Below, piece after piece: positions 4,571-7,293 of a stretch of 7,293 bases of DNA (position 1 is the stretch's first letter; each line of letters opens with the position of its first letter). The translations under genes and the position numbers were made by a program. Origin of the DNA: an uncultured Tidjanibacter sp. (GTDB lineage Bacteria; Bacteroidota; Bacteroidia; Bacteroidales; Rikenellaceae); contig CAKUKW010000105.1 in assembly GCA_934663885.1 (NCBI GenBank), positions 1 through 7,293 on the forward strand, written 5' to 3'. The notes beneath the pieces are model-generated. The model searched no databases and was not told the origin of the DNA. It saw only the letters and a list, made by a program, of their open reading frames with translations.

Positions 4571-7293
4571 TTGAAAGAGAAAAACAGCATATCGATTGAA
4601 GGGGCAAGGGTGAACAACCTTAAGAATATCGATCTGGAAATACCCCGGAATAAACTTGTAGTAATCACCGGACTCTCGGGCTCCGGTAAATCATCATTGG
4701 CATTCGACACGATATATGCCGAGGGTCAGCGGCGTTACATGGAAACCTTATCCGCTTATGCCCGGCAATTTGTCGGTACTATGGAGAGGCCTGACGTAGA
4801 TAAGATCAGTGGACTGAGCCCGGTGGTCGCAATAGAGCAGAAAACAACGAACAAGAATCCACGCTCTACCGTCGGCACCGTAACTGAAATCAACGACTTC
4901 CTGAGATTGCTCTATGCCAGGGCGGGCAGGGCCTACTCGCCGGTTACCGGTGAAGAGATGGTTCATTACACGGATCAGCAGATAGCCGATCTTATCGAGG
5001 CCGGGTTCCCGAATAAAAGGGTTGCCCTGTTGGCCCCCGTTATAAAGGGACGAAGGGGGCATTACCGCGAGCTTTTCGAATCTTTCGCTAAAAAAGGATA
5101 CATCCATGCGCGTGTAGACGGAGAGATAAAGGAAATAGTCCCCGGAATGCACCTCGACCGCTACAAGATACATAATATAGAGCTCGTGGTAGATCGCCTC
5201 GTAGTTAACGTATCCTCTCGTGAGAGATTAATGAAAAGCCTGCAGGAGGCCATGCGCCAAGGCAAGGGAACCATCATGCTCTATGATTACGAAAGCCAGT
5301 CGGCAAGGTTTTACAGCCGCCACCTCATGTGTCCGACCAGCGGCGTATCATTTAATGATCCGGCGCCCCATACATTTTCATTCAATTCGCCAGAAGGAGC
5401 CTGCGAGCATTGCGGCGGCCTGGGCGAAGTGGCGGCCTATGATCGCGAAAAAATCATTCCAAGTCCCAAAAAAAGCATCCGGCAGGGTGGAATAGAGCCT
5501 CTGGGGAAGTTTGCCAACAACATGTTGTTTGCGACGATTGCGGCATTGGGCAAAAGGTACGACTTTACGCTGGACGATCCGATAAACACGATTTCGGAAA
5601 ATGGCATGAATGCTATCCTTAACGGGGATTCGGAGCCTCTCAAGATAAATATGCAGGAATTCGCTTCCTACGGGGGAACCAGGATGATATCGTGGGAGGG
5701 TATAGGCGAGTATATAGCCAAGCAGGAAGACGACTCATCCAGTGATAAAGGAAACAAATGGGCCGGTCAGTTCATAGTGAAGAAAGTTTGTGAGCACTGT
5801 GGAGGAACGCGCCTTAAGGAGGATGCATTATATTTCCGCATAGGAGATATGAACATTGCCCAGGTATCGGATATGAGCTTGGAGGAATTTTCCGGGTGGG
5901 TAGCTGAAGTACCTGCAAAAATGCGCGAAAGGGAAAACCAGATTGCATCCGAAATACTAAAGGAAATTGCTGAGAGAACGGGCTTCCTGCTCGATGTAGG
6001 GCTGGGTTACCTCTCCCTCAGCCGCTCTTCACGCTCCCTGTCGGGAGGGGAAAGCCAGCGCATTAGGCTCGCCACCCAGATCGGCTCGAAGCTTGTAAAC
6101 GTACTATATATCCTTGACGAGCCGAGTATAGGGCTTCATCAGCGCGACAACAGGAAACTGATAAACAGCCTGAAAAGCCTCCGTGACGCTGGCAACTCCA
6201 TAATTGTAGTCGAGCATGATGAAGAGATGATACGCAGCGCCGATTATATCGTGGATGTTGGCCCTAAAGCGGGTATGAAAGGCGGCTATATAGTAGCCAA
6301 GGGCCCTATTGAAGACATACTTGATTCTGAAGGAATTACGGCCGATTACCTCAATGGGGAAAGGAAAATAGAAATCCCTGCCGTCAGGAGGAAAGGAAAC
6401 GGGGAAAAGATCACTGTTTTCGGCGCGCGCGGGAATAACCTGAAGAATATTACCGCTGAGTTCCCGTTAGGAAAAATGATTTGTGTGACGGGCGTAAGCG
6501 GCAGCGGCAAGTCAACACTGGTGAACGATACACTTCGCCCGGTTATAAGCCAGCACCTTTACCGCTCTTATGACCAACCACTTACTTACGATGGGATAGA
6601 CGGGATAGAAAATATAGACAAGCTGGTAGTCGTAGACCAGTCTCCAATAGGCAGAACGCCAAGAAGCAATCCTGCCACCTATTCCAATGTAATGTCCGAT
6701 ATCAGGAAACTTTACGAAGCAACTCCGGATGCCAAGATAAGAGGATTCAAGGCGGGACGGTTTTCATTTAATGTCAAAGGCGGCCGCTGCGAGGAATGCC
6801 GCGGTGCGGGAGTCCAGACTATAGAGATGAATTTCCTGCCGGACGTTTACGTTACATGCAAAACCTGCGGCGGGAAGCGTTACAACCGGGAAACACTGGA
6901 AGTGAAATACAAGGGAAAAAATATCTACGAGGTGCTCGATATGACCGTAAACATGGCCGTGGAGTTTTTCGAACACATACCTAAAATATACACGAAGCTA
7001 CGTGCCATTCAGGAAGTAGGGCTTGGCTACCTGAAGCTTGGGCAGCCATGTACCACACTCTCGGGCGGTGAAAGCCAGCGTATAAAGCTGTCCAGCGAGT
7101 TGGCAAAGAAAGACACGGGCAGTACGCTTTATATCCTCGACGAGCCGACGACAGGATTGCATTTTGAAGACGTGAGGCAATTGCTGGAGGTAATTAATAA
7201 ACTGGTAGAGCGCGGAAATACTGTTATAGTTATCGAGCATAACCTCGATGTTATCAAAACCGCTGACCATATAATCGACATAGGTCCTGAAGG
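4571..7293 (+). CDS. uvrA: Excinuclease ABC subunit UvrA, 3' end outside window
   Basis: 907 complete codons are visible with no interruption. UvrA is the ATPase that, as a dimer with UvrB, finds bulky DNA lesions in nucleotide excision repair. The first ABC module has Walker A GLSGSGKS (34-41), signature LSGGESQR (490-497) and Walker B with DE at 516-517. The second has Walker A GVSGSGKS (641-648), signature LSGGESQR (830-837) and DE at 857-858. The C-terminal zinc module is complete: C740/C743 and C763/C766, as CEEC and CKTC. CEHC at 407-410 precedes GGTRL as usual. The N-terminal zinc module is incomplete: CPTS at 254-257 replaces the usual CPxC, while C278/C281 are kept. The start is TTG at 4571: an in-frame TAA lies at 4565, the first in-frame ATG is at residue 57, and [18 protein letters not shown] fits the family N-terminus. 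The sequence stops at the GPEG motif, about 30-40 residues short of the usual end. Confidence 0.97.
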   Translation, partial: MKEKNSISIEGARVNNLKNIDLEIPRNKLVVITGLSGSGKSSLAFDTIYAEGQRRYMETLSAYARQFVGTMERPDVDKISGLSPVVAIEQKTTNKNPRSTVGTVTEINDFLRLLYARAGRAYSPVTGEEMVHYTDQQIADLIEAGFPNKRVALLAPVIKGRRGHYRELFESFAKKGYIHARVDGEIKEIVPGMHLDRYKIHNIELVVDRLVVNVSSRERLMKSLQEAMRQGKGTIMLYDYESQSARFYSRHLMCPTSGVSFNDPAPHTFSFNSPEGACEHCGGLGEVAAYDREKIIPSPKKSIRQGGIEPLGKFANNMLFATIAALGKRYDFTLDDPINTISENGMNAILNGDSEPLKINMQEFASYGGTRMISWEGIGEYIAKQEDDSSSDKGNKWAGQFIVKKVCEHCGGTRLKEDALYFRIGDMNIAQVSDMSLEEFSGWVAEVPAKMRERENQIASEILKEIAERTGFLLDVGLGYLSLSRSSRSLSGGESQRIRLATQIGSKLVNVLYILDEPSIGLHQRDNRKLINSLKSLRDAGNSIIVVEHDEEMIRSADYIVDVGPKAGMKGGYIVAKGPIEDILDSEGITADYLNGERKIEIPAVRRKGNGEKITVFGARGNNLKNITAEFPLGKMICVTGVSGSGKSTLVNDTLRPVISQHLYRSYDQPLTYDGIDGIENIDKLVVVDQSPIGRTPRSNPATYSNVMSDIRKLYEATPDAKIRGFKAGRFSFNVKGGRCEECRGAGVQTIEMNFLPDVYVTCKTCGGKRYNRETLEVKYKGKNIYEVLDMTVNMAVEFFEHIPKIYTKLRAIQEVGLGYLKLGQPCTTLSGGESQRIKLSSELAKKDTGSTLYILDEPTTGLHFEDVRQLLEVINKLVERGNTVIVIEHNLDVIKTADHIIDIGPE

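Noticed and set aside
4748..5173. A 141-codon minus-strand ORF
   Set aside because: It is entirely antisense to the conserved uvrA frame, has no promoter or family resemblance, and is a typical shadow of a constrained coding sequence.
6796..7270. Small ORFs on both strands inside the 3' part of uvrA
   Set aside because: All are shadows of the uvrA frame, which carries the zinc module and second ABC signature across this stretch.
1..7293. CRISPR array, tRNA, rRNA, insertion sequence or attachment site
   Set aside because: I saw no direct-repeat series, cloverleaf, transposase or terminal inverted repeats; all intergenic stretches were read and are short.

Overview
The window reads as a piece of Bacteroidota (probably Bacteroidales) chromosome. 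Three things support this. No start codon has a convincing Shine-Dalgarno sequence. Several gene starts are preceded by the Bacteroidetes-type -7 element TAnnTTTG, in two cases with a TTG -33 element 19-20 bp upstream. NusB, YajC, UvrA and the S1/CvfB-type protein all have the Bacteroidetes flavour, judged from memory of these families and not from a search. The content is mostly housekeeping, with no mobile element, CRISPR array, tRNA or rRNA.

Layout. Positions 1-443 hold the 3' part of nusB, followed 11 bp later by a small DUF1573 lipoprotein gene (455-877). A strong promoter (882-911) drives yajC (962-1285), which ends at a hairpin terminator (about 1307-1347). Next comes a roughly 250-bp spacer whose right half holds a promoter (1470-1500) and a structured leader: a 22-codon ORF (1524-1592), and within it two stems arranged as an H-type pseudoknot (1531-1564). 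The leader ORF overlaps, as ATGA, the start of a 92-residue protein that looks like a leaderless stefin-type cystatin (1589-1867). A bidirectional terminator (1895-1925) separates this gene from a convergent minus-strand pair. That pair is a CvfB-like S1/winged-helix RNA-binding protein (3582-2740) and a class I SAM methyltransferase (2743-1976), overlapping by GTGA. A 75-bp divergent region (3583-3657) carries a -7 element for each direction and leads rightwards to an omega-amidase of the nitrilase superfamily (3658-4425). After a 145-bp gap with a 9-bp dyad, uvrA starts at a TTG (4571) and runs off the right edge.

Functionally the window mixes transcription antitermination (NusB), Sec translocon accessory (YajC), RNA binding (CvfB-like), metabolite repair (omega-amidase) and nucleotide excision repair (UvrA). 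The genes do not form one pathway. The part least explained by known housekeeping is the cystatin-like gene with its leader ORF and pseudoknot (about 1470-1925). That is the best candidate here for something undescribed, although each regulatory element rests on sequence reading alone.
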